Origin: Bathymodiolus brooksi
Lineage: Eukaryota > Mollusca > Bivalvia > Mytilida > Modiolidae
DNA: 64,000 nucleotides
Reading direction: 5' to 3'
NCBI GenBank assembly: GCA_963680875.1
Contig: OY804589.1
Coordinates: 20,976,413 to 21,040,412 of the forward strand
A program made the translations under genes and the position numbers. The number at the start of each line of letters is the position of its first letter. Position 1 is the first letter of the stretch. Shown piece by piece: positions 51,101 through 54,879 of the stretch. Below the pieces are notes generated by a model. The model did no database searches. It had not been told where the DNA came from and saw nothing but the letters and a program-made list of their open reading frames with translations.

Positions 51101-54100
51101 GCTTATGTCAATCAGCGTCCCTTGTAAACAACGTCACAGGATGACGATATATCACAAAAGTCAAAGTGTGTAGATGGTTGTCTTAAGTATTTTTTCCGGA
51201 ATTGTTTTTTTATGAAAACAATACAAGCTTCTTTTTTTATTGGCATTTATTTTTTTTAATTTAATATCTAGCAATAATTGTAGATTATTAACAATAAACA
51301 TTGTTTTTCTTTTATATTTTTTTATTATCGGAAATTCAAGCCGCCATTTTGATTACATTACGAAAAAAGTAGTGCGGTGAACATCGTCTCTCGAAAAATA
51401 ACTGACGAAAACCCCGCCTCCATAAGCGCTTATACCCAATCAGAGTATTGGATTTCTAATTTTGTAAATCATATAAGAATTATTTATATGTATATCTAAT
51501 AAACCATGGCAGTGTCGAAACACCGGCTACTGGGTGGATCATACCAGCGAGGACTAATATTCCACCAGTAGAGGTATCAACCTAGTGATAGTAACACTGA
51601 CTACTGGGAAGATAATACCTCCGGAGACTAATAGTCCACCAGCAGAGGTATCAACCTAGTGATAGTAACACTGATTATTAGGTAGATGATACCTCCGAAT
51701 ATTAATAATCCACCAGAAGAGGTATCAACCTAGTGATAATAACACTGACTATTGGGTAGATGATACCTCCGGAGACTACTAGTCCATCAGCAGAGGTATC
51801 AACCTAGTGATAGTAACACCGACTACTGGATAGATGATACCTCCGGAGACTAATAATCCACCAGCAGAGGTATCAACCTAGTGACAGTAACACGGACTAC
51901 TGGGTAGATGATACCTCCGGAGATTAATAGTCCACCAGCAGAGGTGTCAACCTCGTGATAGTAACACTGACTACTGGGTGGATGATACCTCCGGAGATAA
52001 ATAGTCCACCAACAGAGGTATCACCCTAGTGAGAGTAACACTGACTACTGGGTAGATGATACCTCCGGAGATTAATAGTCCACCAGCAGAGGTGTTAACC
52101 TAGTGATAGTAACACTGGCTACTGGGTAGATGATACCTCCGGATACTAATAGTCCACCAGCAGAGGTATCAACCTAGAGATAGTAACACTGAATACTGGG
52201 TAGATGATACCTCCGGAGACTAATAGTCCACCAGGAGAGGTATCAACCTAGTGATAGTAACACTGACTACTGGGTAGATGATACCTCCGATACTAATAGT
52301 CCAACAACAGAGGTATCAACCTAGTGATAGTAACATTGACTACTGGGTAGATGATACCTCGGGGACTTATAGTCCACCTGCAGAGATATCAACCTAGTGA
52401 TAGTAATACTGACTACTGGGTAGATGATACTTCTGGAGACTGATAGTCCACCTGCAGAGGTATCAATGTGATAGTATGTAGCTTTGTTATGGAGAAAACA
52501 TTTTATGACGTTTTACTCTTGTTGTATTTTGCATGAAATTTTTGAAACAAGACATGCTCACTATCACTGAATCATTTGTAAAAAATATATTTATACTTGT
52601 AGGATTTTCAATATTTCTCCTGTATGTTATTCTCACAGAATTAAGATGAAAAACCGTACTTAGGTTGATTGATTTGATTGATTGGTTGATTGTGTTTAAC
52701 GCCAATTTTAAGCAATATTTCAGTTATATCAATCCGGAGTACCCACAGAGAACCACCGACCATAAACTGGTAAACTGTATCACTTGCGGCTGCAAGTCGA
52801 GTGCACCTTTTTGTAATTTACAAAGCCTTGCGCGAAATCACGCCGTATTGGTGATAGGCTTGTATGAGTTGTTAGGTAATCCAACTACCTAGCTTAAAGA
52901 GTCACCCGGGCCCTCATATTTAGGAAGACTCAAGAGGGAAGGGAAATACATCTAATATTTTACTCATCTTACATATTTTATATACTTCTTTTAAAAAACT
53001 AAAATTAATGAAGTATGAAAGCTTAAATGAGAAAAAGTAAATCGTTTGATTCACTGTATATATTACACGCATCAATTTGAACCAAAAAAACAGGCTTAAT
53101 GTTTTCCCCTCCTAATAAATTTTTTTTTTGCCGAAAAAAATCATTGCACATGAACATTTTCTTTACCTTCTCCTTTATGTGATCTAAGATAAGGAAGATA
53201 CACTTGTCTCTTTGTGTGTGTGTTGTTTTATTTTTTATAAATTGAATATATTTAATTTCTTGTTATTGTAATTACTGCGATCCACCCTAGTGTTTTACCT
53301 AGAAATGTCCAACATTTCATAAATTTTTAAGCAAGTTTTACATGCAAATAACATAAGAAATCAATATTTCTCATTTCCACGGAAAATACTATGCATAAAG
53401 AATTATCTTAAAACAGCAGTTGTCTAATGTATATTTTTTCTTAGGGACAGACCATTTAACTTCCATGGAGGGTTATGGTTTCTTTCTAAAAAAAAATATT
53501 CTGATTCCCAATGCTGGTGAAAAAAAATAATCTGATTTTGGTGGAGGAAAACAAAATAATATGATTCAGAATTGTTGTCATATAACCTAATGTTAAATTC
53601 TGGAAAAAAAATTCGCGCTTGACAATAAATATTCAAACTCTCGCATTGTCCGAAAAAAATATTCTTAACTAAACAAAAAACCATGACCCCCCCCCCCCCC
53701 ACACACCCTGCAAGTTAAAAGGTCGGTCCCTTAGACAACTCCATGTTCCATCGTTTATGAAGCGAAAGAAAATGTTGTGTCCGATGCCTTATTTATGTTA
53801 TTGTGTCAATCCAACACCGTCAATAAATTTTGCACGGACCCTTGATCCTGTAAATAATAAATGATGTAAATACTGTGATAATATGTGTCTTCGCATAACC
53901 TGGTTCTGTGATGAACTAATTATGTAGATATGGTGATAATATGTGTCTCTGTGATACCTAACTTTTGTAAATACTGCGATATTATGTGCCTCTTTAATAC
54001 CTGACCTGTGATTAAATAATTATGTAAATATTGTGAACATATCGTTATGCATCTTTTTAGTAAGGACTTGTCATCACTGTTTTGTTATTGATAATCTAAT

Positions 54101-54801
54101 TAGGATACCAATTTTATATTCTTTGGTTTGACCCGATCGCGGCTCCAAACCATGATCTAACTTCAATTCAATCGAGACCAGCATGGTAACTATAACACCA
54201 CGGATGCGGCAAAGTGAACAGAAAACGTATTAGTGTTCAGTATGGTGAGGGATAACTAAAAGTTATTACTGACCACTAGAACAAGTATTGCCGATTAAGT
54301 TTTGAGTAAACAAAATACATTTTTAAATCGTTGTTCCCTCACGTGGAAATACAAACATGATGTCGGGTTTTTAACTTTAGATACATACAGTAGAATTTAT
54401 CCCATCTTACAATTTGGTATCTGTAAACGAGGTAATATTTGGTCAGTCAAAAGTCGGAAACAAACATTCACAATATAGCATCGTCTAGATCATTTTGTTT
54501 TTGCATTGCTTCCGAATTACTCATTAATTAGTAACTAAATTGATTTATTTGTCTTATCTACTGTACATACCTCTGACACTAACATCTACATGTTCTACAG
54601 TGGAATTAACCACACAACGATATCTACCGCCGTCATTTGTTTGAACATTATAGATAGTCATATATCCACTATTTACATTCCCATATTTAGTTCCTGCTTG
54701 GATATGGCTAGACCAACTCGAATCCGTTCTCTTATTCCAATAGTAATACGGCCCTTGCAATGTGCATGTTAAGGTAGTATTACTCCCCCATATGGCTATC
54801 A
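24043..54801 (-). CDS. Receptor-type protein tyrosine phosphatase (5'-incomplete, 21 exons)
   Basis: This is a multi-exon host gene read from high to low coordinates. Exons: 54571-54801 (Ig), 43555-43728 and 42889-43059 (TSP1), 42108-42210 (membrane), 41407-41495 and 39910-40136 (juxtamembrane), 38416-38503, 37609-37685, 37012-37048, 35893-35990, 33203-33331, 32234-32382 and 30918-31053 (D1), 30365-30514 (D1 end and linker), 29135-29234, 28806-28870, 27258-27386, 26405-26508, 25720-25856, 24736-24871 and 24043-24114 (D2 and stop). Phases agree at every junction except around one unplaced D2 exon and the TSP1-b acceptor. D1 has all catalytic motifs; D2 lacks the catalytic Cys and Arg. The product should be a type I membrane phosphatase reading extracellular cues and dephosphorylating cytoplasmic phosphotyrosine. 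Subfamily assignment and ligand are unknown. Confidence 0.9.
24736..24871 (-). CDS. Phosphatase gene exon: degenerate D2 P-loop
   Basis: Joined to the preceding exon it gives [14 protein letters not shown] where an active domain has V-H-C-S-A-G-x-G-R-T-G. Ser replaces Cys and Asn replaces Arg. It continues with [20 protein letters not shown], the usual helix after the loop. Splice sites ATCAG| and |GTAAGT are good. Confidence 0.92.
25720..25856 (-). CDS. Phosphatase gene exon: D2 before the P-loop
   Basis: It encodes [20 protein letters not shown] and [10 protein letters not shown], ending within the Ser codon of VVSS. The WPD-loop position reads NMPD, so the tryptophan is also lost. Acceptor TTTCAG, donor GTGGGT; entry phase 0, exit phase 2. 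Confidence 0.9.
26405..26508 (-). CDS. Phosphatase gene exon: D2 central strands
   Basis: It encodes [20 protein letters not shown] and [13 protein letters not shown], matching the C-G-x-F-x-V-x-x-x-x-E strand region of D2. It enters in phase 1, which the upstream exon (ending phase 0 at 27258) does not supply, so a short exon between them is missing from this annotation. Confidence 0.85.
26509..27257 (-). other. Intron region that should hold one unplaced D2 exon
   Basis: Splice phase requires an exon of length 1 mod 3 here, normally carrying a Y-W-P motif. No CCARTA (reversed Tyr-Trp) with good splice sites was found. Fragments resembling [12 protein letters not shown] near 26870 lack an upstream acceptor. 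Confidence 0.4.
27258..27386 (-). CDS. Phosphatase gene exon: D2 ([14 protein letters not shown])
   Basis: It encodes [40 protein letters not shown] and QKE: the x-A-T-Q-x-P-L-x-x-T-x-x-D-F-W strand and following helix of D2. It is 43 codons, phase 0 at both ends. Confidence 0.92.
27490..27690 (+). repeat. Dispersed repeat family C, copy in intron
   Basis: GGAGGGTTCGTGTCTTATTT, GTTGTCCAACACACATTGTG and GCCCCTTCGATATTCTCAAA match the other family C copies. Confidence 0.65.
28101..28235. repeat. Foldback element (about 130 bp)
   Basis: TGCTGCCTTTAGTTGA on the left pairs with TCAACTAAAGGCAGCA on the right, and GTAGATTACCACAC pairs with GTGTGGTAATCTAC inside. This gives a long interrupted hairpin around a roughly 50-bp loop. 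It is likely a MITE remnant. Confidence 0.85.
28425..28590 (+). mobile_element. SINE family A, 3' part
   Basis: CAGTGACTTACGGCGGGTCG, CGCCACGATATAACTGAAAT and GGCGTTAAACACCATAACCC are family A body and tail. The head is absent or diverged. Confidence 0.75.
28806..28870 (-). CDS. Phosphatase gene exon: D2 (short)
   Basis: The 65-bp exon encodes [20 protein letters not shown] and Q. It fits the D2 segment between N-R-x-x-x-V and S-Y-T-K, where most family members have a D-Y-I-N-A stretch. Length and phases (in 1, out 0) fit both neighbours, but the acceptor has a weak pyrimidine tract. Confidence 0.75.
29135..29234 (-). CDS. Phosphatase gene exon: start of D2
   Basis: It encodes [20 protein letters not shown] and [13 protein letters not shown], with the K-N-R signature that opens a phosphatase domain. 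Acceptor TTTTAG, donor GTTAGT; entry phase 0, exit phase 1. Confidence 0.88.
29265..29430 (+). repeat. Dispersed repeat family C, copy in intron
   Basis: GAGGGCTCGTGTCTTTTTTA, CCTATGTTGCCAGTTTCTCT and GCCCCTTCGGTAATCTCTAA match the family C wording. Confidence 0.65.
29590..29668. repeat. 33-bp tandem repeat, 2.5 copies
   Basis: GTCTATCACATGGCAG recurs at 33-bp spacing, joined by ATGGTGATAATTTA-type links. Confidence 0.85.
29898..30036. repeat. Near-perfect foldback element
   Basis: ACACATAGCTGAGAAGGTGG on the left pairs with CCACCCTCTCAGCTATGTGT on the right. GAGCAGATTGCTACC/GGTAACAATCTGCTC and ATTGTCAAC/GTTGACAAT extend the stem toward a small loop at about 29965, giving a hairpin of about 139 bp. 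Confidence 0.9.
30140..30345 (+). repeat. Dispersed repeat with GTGGCACCCGTCGTGTTACT
   Basis: The text from ACAAACAACGATCTACAAAT to TGGCACCCGTCGTGTTACTC is shared in parts with 24230-24290, 31540-31610 and 37975-38060. It resembles a repeat I recall from mytilid genomes, possibly continuous with family C. Confidence 0.55.
30365..30514 (-). CDS. Phosphatase gene exon: end of D1 and linker to D2
   Basis: It encodes [20 protein letters not shown] and an Arg/Lys/Asn-rich linker ending INEEFK. Q-Y-V-x-x-H-x-A-L-L-E is the final D1 helix and Q-T-P-x-Q-Y spans the junction, giving the Q-loop glutamine. It is exactly 50 codons, phase 0 at both ends. Confidence 0.93.
30592..30845 (-). mobile_element. 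SINE family A, near full length
   Basis: The reversed copy has tail GTTTGTAACGCCACTTGCAA, body GGAAACCGGAGAACCCGGAG, B box (GGGATTAGAACTCACAACG on plus) and the head region near GATCACGACTGCCCC. Confidence 0.85.
30918..31053 (-). CDS. Phosphatase gene exon: D1 P-loop (catalytic)
   Basis: Joined with the upstream exon it reads [20 protein letters not shown], the full C-x5-R signature with catalytic Cys and Arg. It ends NMIQTP at a GTAAGT donor. Entry phase 2 (one base completes Ser), exit phase 0. Confidence 0.97.
31825..31995 (-). repeat. Dispersed repeat R1, copy 4 (short form)
   Basis: Reversed, it runs from AGGATAATAACAAAATTACC to TTGAATCAGATTTT, about 170 bp, stopping where the short form of R1 ends. 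Confidence 0.8.
32234..32382 (-). CDS. Phosphatase gene exon: D1 WPD loop
   Basis: It encodes [40 protein letters not shown] and [14 protein letters not shown] provides the catalytic acid aspartate. The exon ends inside the Ser codon of HCSAG. Acceptor ATCTAG, donor GTAAGC. Confidence 0.96.
32695..32870 (+). mobile_element. SINE family A, diverged copy
   Basis: CCAGTGACCTGAGGCACCCG, CTACGGTTTTCCCTACATAT and AAGTGAAATATTGTTAGACA follow the family A body and tail with many changes. Confidence 0.5.
33203..33331 (-). CDS. Phosphatase gene exon: D1 KCDRYWP
   Basis: It encodes [20 protein letters not shown] and [20 protein letters not shown], the invariant K-C-x-x-Y-W-P motif and following strands. 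It is 43 codons, phase 0 at both ends. Confidence 0.95.
33374..33645 (+). repeat. Dispersed repeat R1, copy 5 (long form)
   Basis: AAGGGTAATAACAAAATTACC, TGACTTGGTACAGGCATTTC and GGTTCCGGTTGTCACTATAA follow the consensus. The 3' portion is more diverged than in copies 1 and 2. Confidence 0.8.
33655..34805 (-). pseudogene. Reverse-transcriptase relic (Penelope-like or related)
   Basis: On the minus strand the frames give [40 protein letters not shown] and a degraded Y-I-D-D box ([10 protein letters not shown]). Later residues are [20 protein letters not shown] and [20 protein letters not shown]. The motif order fits a polyprotein reverse transcriptase widespread in aquatic invertebrates, close to Penelope-like or similar retroelements. 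Frameshifts, stops and the D-to-E change make it dead. The 3' end of the text (TTTATGAAAATCCATCG) is present twice, at 33657 and 33805. Confidence 0.7.
34825..34935 (+). mobile_element. SINE family A, internally deleted
   Basis: Head GGTCGTGATCGTAAAATAGT and CACTAACGTTGTGAGG are joined directly to tail GGCGTTAAACACCATAACCC. Confidence 0.75.
34960..35250 (+). mobile_element. Element D with a single 74-bp minisatellite monomer
   Basis: It opens AACGTAGATATCACATTTAG, has AATAATTACATTATTTAG in the middle and ends with one monomer (TGACTATTGGGTGGATCATA...TAATAGTCCACCAGCAGAGA). The same order recurs at 36555 (minus) and in the large arrays at 44760 and 50485. Confidence 0.65.
35415..35830 (-). mobile_element. 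SINE family A, interrupted by R1
   Basis: Tail and body (GGTGTTTAACGTCAATTTCC to CAGACCCGTCGCAA) lie left of R1 copy 6. The head half (CACATACTGTTGTATTGAGT to GATTACGACCACGACGG) lies to its right. Confidence 0.85.
35534..35700 (+). repeat. Dispersed repeat R1, copy 6 (short form), inside a SINE
   Basis: It runs AAGGGTAATAACAAAATTACC to GGGTTGAATCAGAT. It interrupts the SINE of 35415-35830, so R1 moved after that SINE had inserted. Confidence 0.85.
35893..35990 (-). CDS. Phosphatase gene exon: D1 WRMIW
   Basis: It encodes [20 protein letters not shown] and [12 protein letters not shown]: the helix normally written D-F-W-R-M-I/V-W and the I-V-M-L-T-N-L-x-E strand. Entry phase 1 (completing Gly of Q-G-P), exit phase 0. 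Confidence 0.95.
36028..36298 (-). mobile_element. SINE family A, near full length
   Basis: Tail AAGGTGTTTAACGCCACTTT, B box (GCGGGATTCGAATTCACAAC on plus) and head (ACCACGACGGCCCCTGGC on plus) are all present. Confidence 0.85.
36555..36865 (-). mobile_element. Element D with a single monomer, minus strand
   Basis: The monomer (GGTTCGATACCTCTGTTGGC...GAAGGTATCATC on plus) lies at the left. CACTGACATGGGTTATTAAA follows, and the terminal motif GTCGTGCACACTAAATTCGA lies at the right. Confidence 0.65.
37012..37048 (-). CDS. Phosphatase gene exon: D1 (37 bp)
   Basis: It encodes [12 protein letters not shown] plus one base, the x-x-Y-I-A-T-Q-G strand before G-P. Acceptor TTTCAG, donor GTAATT; entry phase 0, exit phase 1. 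Confidence 0.92.
37609..37685 (-). CDS. Phosphatase gene exon: D1 DYINANYID
   Basis: It encodes [20 protein letters not shown] and ANYID, the [10 protein letters not shown] signature. Its first two bases complete the Tyr of L-P-Y-D-H. Confidence 0.95.
37820..38100 (-). repeat. Dispersed repeat family C, copy in intron
   Basis: Plus-strand text GGGGCAATCGAGAATGGACA, CAAAGGATGAAGACAAACAA and GGGGGTGATCCCAGGTGCTC is shared, reversed, with other family C members and with 30240-30345. Confidence 0.6.
38416..38503 (-). CDS. Phosphatase gene exon: start of D1 (KNRY)
   Basis: It encodes [20 protein letters not shown] and KNRYKTTLP plus one base, the K-N-R-Y-x-x-x-L-P-Y opening of D1. Donor GTAAGT; entry phase 0, exit phase 1. 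Confidence 0.93.
38821..39060 (+). mobile_element. SINE family A, near full length
   Basis: Head GTGGTCGTGAGCGTATGGTA, a degenerate B box (GTGGGTTTGAATGTC), and tail ACGCCACGATATAGCTGAAA then GGCATTAAACCCCACAATCC are all present. Confidence 0.85.
39080..39140 (+). mobile_element. 3' tail fragment of the LINE family at 46658
   Basis: TAACTTGTGTCCGATCC and AACAATAA repeat the 3' end of the LINE at 48590-48640. Confidence 0.5.
39471..39620. repeat. Short tandem repeat, three copies
   Basis: GTAAACAATTTACTAGGAAT recurs at 39475, 39524 and 39572, giving a unit of about 48 bp. Confidence 0.9.
39760..39890 (+). repeat. Dispersed repeat family C, diverged copy
   Basis: TGTGTCTTGCGTCCAATGTT, GTGTCTCTGTCATTGTCC and a following ...TTCCTTCGGCA match family C with changes. 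Confidence 0.5.
39910..40136 (-). CDS. Phosphatase gene exon: juxtamembrane segment 2
   Basis: It encodes [20 protein letters not shown], a Ser/Thr/Asn-rich middle and [20 protein letters not shown] ending at YQ. A D-L-x-x-Y-I and G-L/F-K-E-E-Y wedge-like helix is usual just before D1. Entry phase 1, exit phase 0. Confidence 0.9.
41407..41495 (-). CDS. Phosphatase gene exon: juxtamembrane segment 1
   Basis: It encodes [20 protein letters not shown] and NEEDVTLRT, basic just after the membrane and then acidic. The chosen CAG|GTATTG donor joins in frame to 40136, giving Glu. A second donor further on (GTAAGA, exon end 41365) would give a stop with the same acceptor. Confidence 0.8.
42108..42210 (-). 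CDS. Phosphatase gene exon: transmembrane helix
   Basis: It encodes [20 protein letters not shown] and [13 protein letters not shown]. An uninterrupted hydrophobic stretch of about 22 residues is followed across the junction by KRRR, a stop-transfer signal placing D1 and D2 in the cytoplasm. Entry phase 1, exit phase 2. Confidence 0.95.
42889..43059 (-). CDS. Phosphatase gene exon: thrombospondin type-1 repeat b (acceptor lost)
   Basis: It encodes [34 protein letters not shown] and CSMKVCP, with the W-x-x-W, C-S-x-T-C-G and G-G-x-x-C features of a TSP1 repeat. By homology with repeat a the exon should start at TAAATGG after AG, but the genome has AT. The exon is 57 codons and symmetric (phase 1-1), so skipping it keeps the frame. 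Confidence 0.85.
43555..43728 (-). CDS. Phosphatase gene exon: thrombospondin type-1 repeat a
   Basis: It encodes [32 protein letters not shown] and CSTNISCP. Tryptophans and six cysteines are in TSP1 spacing. Acceptor TTTTAG, donor GTATGT; phase 1 at both ends, 58 codons. It splices directly in phase to the Ig exon. Confidence 0.95.
43868..44125 (-). mobile_element. SINE family A, near full length
   Basis: Plus-strand text ATGGTGTCCAACGCCACTTT, ACGGGGTTCGAACTCACAAC (B box) and CACGATCACGACCATGAC covers tail to head. Confidence 0.85.
44760..45760 (+). repeat. Element D with expanded 74-bp minisatellite array 1
   Basis: A leader (ATGGTCACATATGCCCGAGG ... AAACCATGTCAGTGTCGAAA) is followed by about 11 units of TGACTACTGGGTAGATGATA-CCTCCGGAGACTAATAGTCC-ACCAGCAGAGGTATCAACCT-AGTGATAGTAACAC. 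GATACCTC and GAGGTATC form an inverted pair inside each unit. It ends with AAAACGTAGATATCAAGTTT, the element's terminal motif. Confidence 0.9.
46180..46640 (-). pseudogene. C2H2 zinc-finger coding remnant
   Basis: After a TTTCAG on the minus strand the text gives [42 protein letters not shown] and [17 protein letters not shown], three C2H2-type fingers (the last with an incomplete linker). An in-frame TAA lies between fingers 1 and 2, and a second frame carries [20 protein letters not shown] further on. It may be a decayed gene or the coding part of an unidentified transposon. Confidence 0.65.
46658..48656 (+). mobile_element. 5'-truncated LINE with 17-bp target duplication
   Basis: TTGCAGTTGTATTTTTA flanks the element at 46641-46657 and 48657-48673. 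The body begins inside reverse transcriptase and ends with AATAAAATACGTTTAATCTA and a short AATCTAAAA tail. Truncated 5' end, tail and long target duplication are the marks of target-primed reverse transcription. Confidence 0.92.
46664..48346 (+). pseudogene. Reverse transcriptase of the truncated LINE
   Basis: Motifs in order are [55 protein letters not shown] (catalytic DD, with C for the usual F), then [25 protein letters not shown] and a terminal [14 protein letters not shown] zinc-ribbon-like motif. One frameshift lies just after VLGP (about 47120) and another near 48165. It is Jockey/CR1-like in style. Few lesions suggest a fairly recent insertion. Confidence 0.88.
48674..48840 (-). pseudogene. 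Upstream part of the zinc-finger remnant
   Basis: On the minus strand an open frame reads [20 protein letters not shown] and a basic stretch. It abuts the target duplication of the LINE and, before insertion, was contiguous with the zinc-finger region at 46180-46640. Function unknown. Confidence 0.4.
48841..49839. other. Intron DNA, no gene recognised
   Basis: No supported coding sequence. A 33-bp stretch near 48952-48986 with good splice-like ends is out of phase with the phosphatase gene. Confidence 0.4.
49840..50270. promoter_or_regulatory. Cluster of CCAAT, CRE and ETS-type motifs (candidate regulatory region)
   Basis: It is more GC-rich than its surroundings. It holds reversed CCAAT boxes (ATTGG near 49903, 49960 and 49984), an E2F-like GCGGGAAAA near 49999, a perfect CRE TGACGTCA at 50201, and five TTCCGG (ETS-type) sites between 50185 and 50255. 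The TTCCGG part is partly a tandem repeat (TTCCGGTGA), so it may be only a repeat. No transcript start can be named. Confidence 0.35.
50320..50410 (-). mobile_element. SINE family A, head half
   Basis: ACGGGGTTCGAACTCACAAC, CAGTGGTGATAGGGACTG and CACGATCACGAGCATGAA are the reversed head and B box. The body and tail are missing. Confidence 0.7.
50485..52475 (+). repeat. Element D with expanded 74-bp minisatellite array 2
   Basis: The terminal motif AAAACGTAGATATAAATTTT opens the element. The leader ATGGTCACATTTGCCCGAGG is followed by an insertion (50717-51436) and then about 13 units of the 74-bp monomer from 51510 to 52470. Units differ by substitutions and small deletions. Confidence 0.9.
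50717..51436. mobile_element. Insertion with a strong hairpin inside element D
   Basis: GGGTTAAGCGCATTTT opens the insertion. A hairpin follows at 50717-50851, pairing ATAACCTGGACCATTCACTC and ACAAACA with TGTTTGTGAGTGACTTGGTC and CAGGTTAT. A reversed end (AAGCGCTTATACCC) lies near 51436. Removing the segment rejoins leader text seen uninterrupted at 44840. Exact borders are uncertain. Confidence 0.55.
52675..52915 (-). mobile_element. SINE family A, diverged copy
   Basis: GTGTTTAACGCCAATTTTAA, CAATCCGGAGTACCCACAGA and GTGATAGGCTTGTATGAGTT follow tail to head of family A in reverse. Confidence 0.65.
53444..53730. mobile_element. GGGAC-ended MITE, copy 2, with TTA target duplication
   Basis: It begins GGGACAGACCATTTAACTT and ends AAGTTAAAAGGTCGGTCCC, flanked on both sides by TTA (53441-53443 and 53731-53733). 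A three-base TTA duplication fits the PIF/Harbinger group (TWA), but the assignment rests only on that. A poly-C run (53686-53700) lies near the right end. Confidence 0.8.
53860..54060. repeat. Diverged tandem repeat, about 60-bp unit
   Basis: ATGTAAATACTGTGATAATA, TGTGTCTCTGTGATACC and variants recur about three to four times. Confidence 0.65.
54118..54215 (-). mobile_element. SINE family B, head fragment
   Basis: TTTGGTTTGACCCGATCGCG and the following CCATGATCTAACTTC correspond to the reversed head of family B seen at 20660-20735. Confidence 0.55.
54571..54801 (-). CDS. Phosphatase gene exon: immunoglobulin domain
   Basis: It encodes [21 protein letters not shown], then [23 protein letters not shown], the Trp and D-G-G-x-Y-x-C are the Ig-fold hallmarks. 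Acceptor TTTCAG, donor GTATGT; phase 1 at both ends, so it splices in frame to TSP1-a. Upstream exons were not found. Confidence 0.9.
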
Positions 54802-54879
54802 CTGAAATGAAACCAAAAATAAATAAGCCCAAACTTTAATAGAGAACACGCGTAAATTGATGATCAATAAGTTCCTTCA

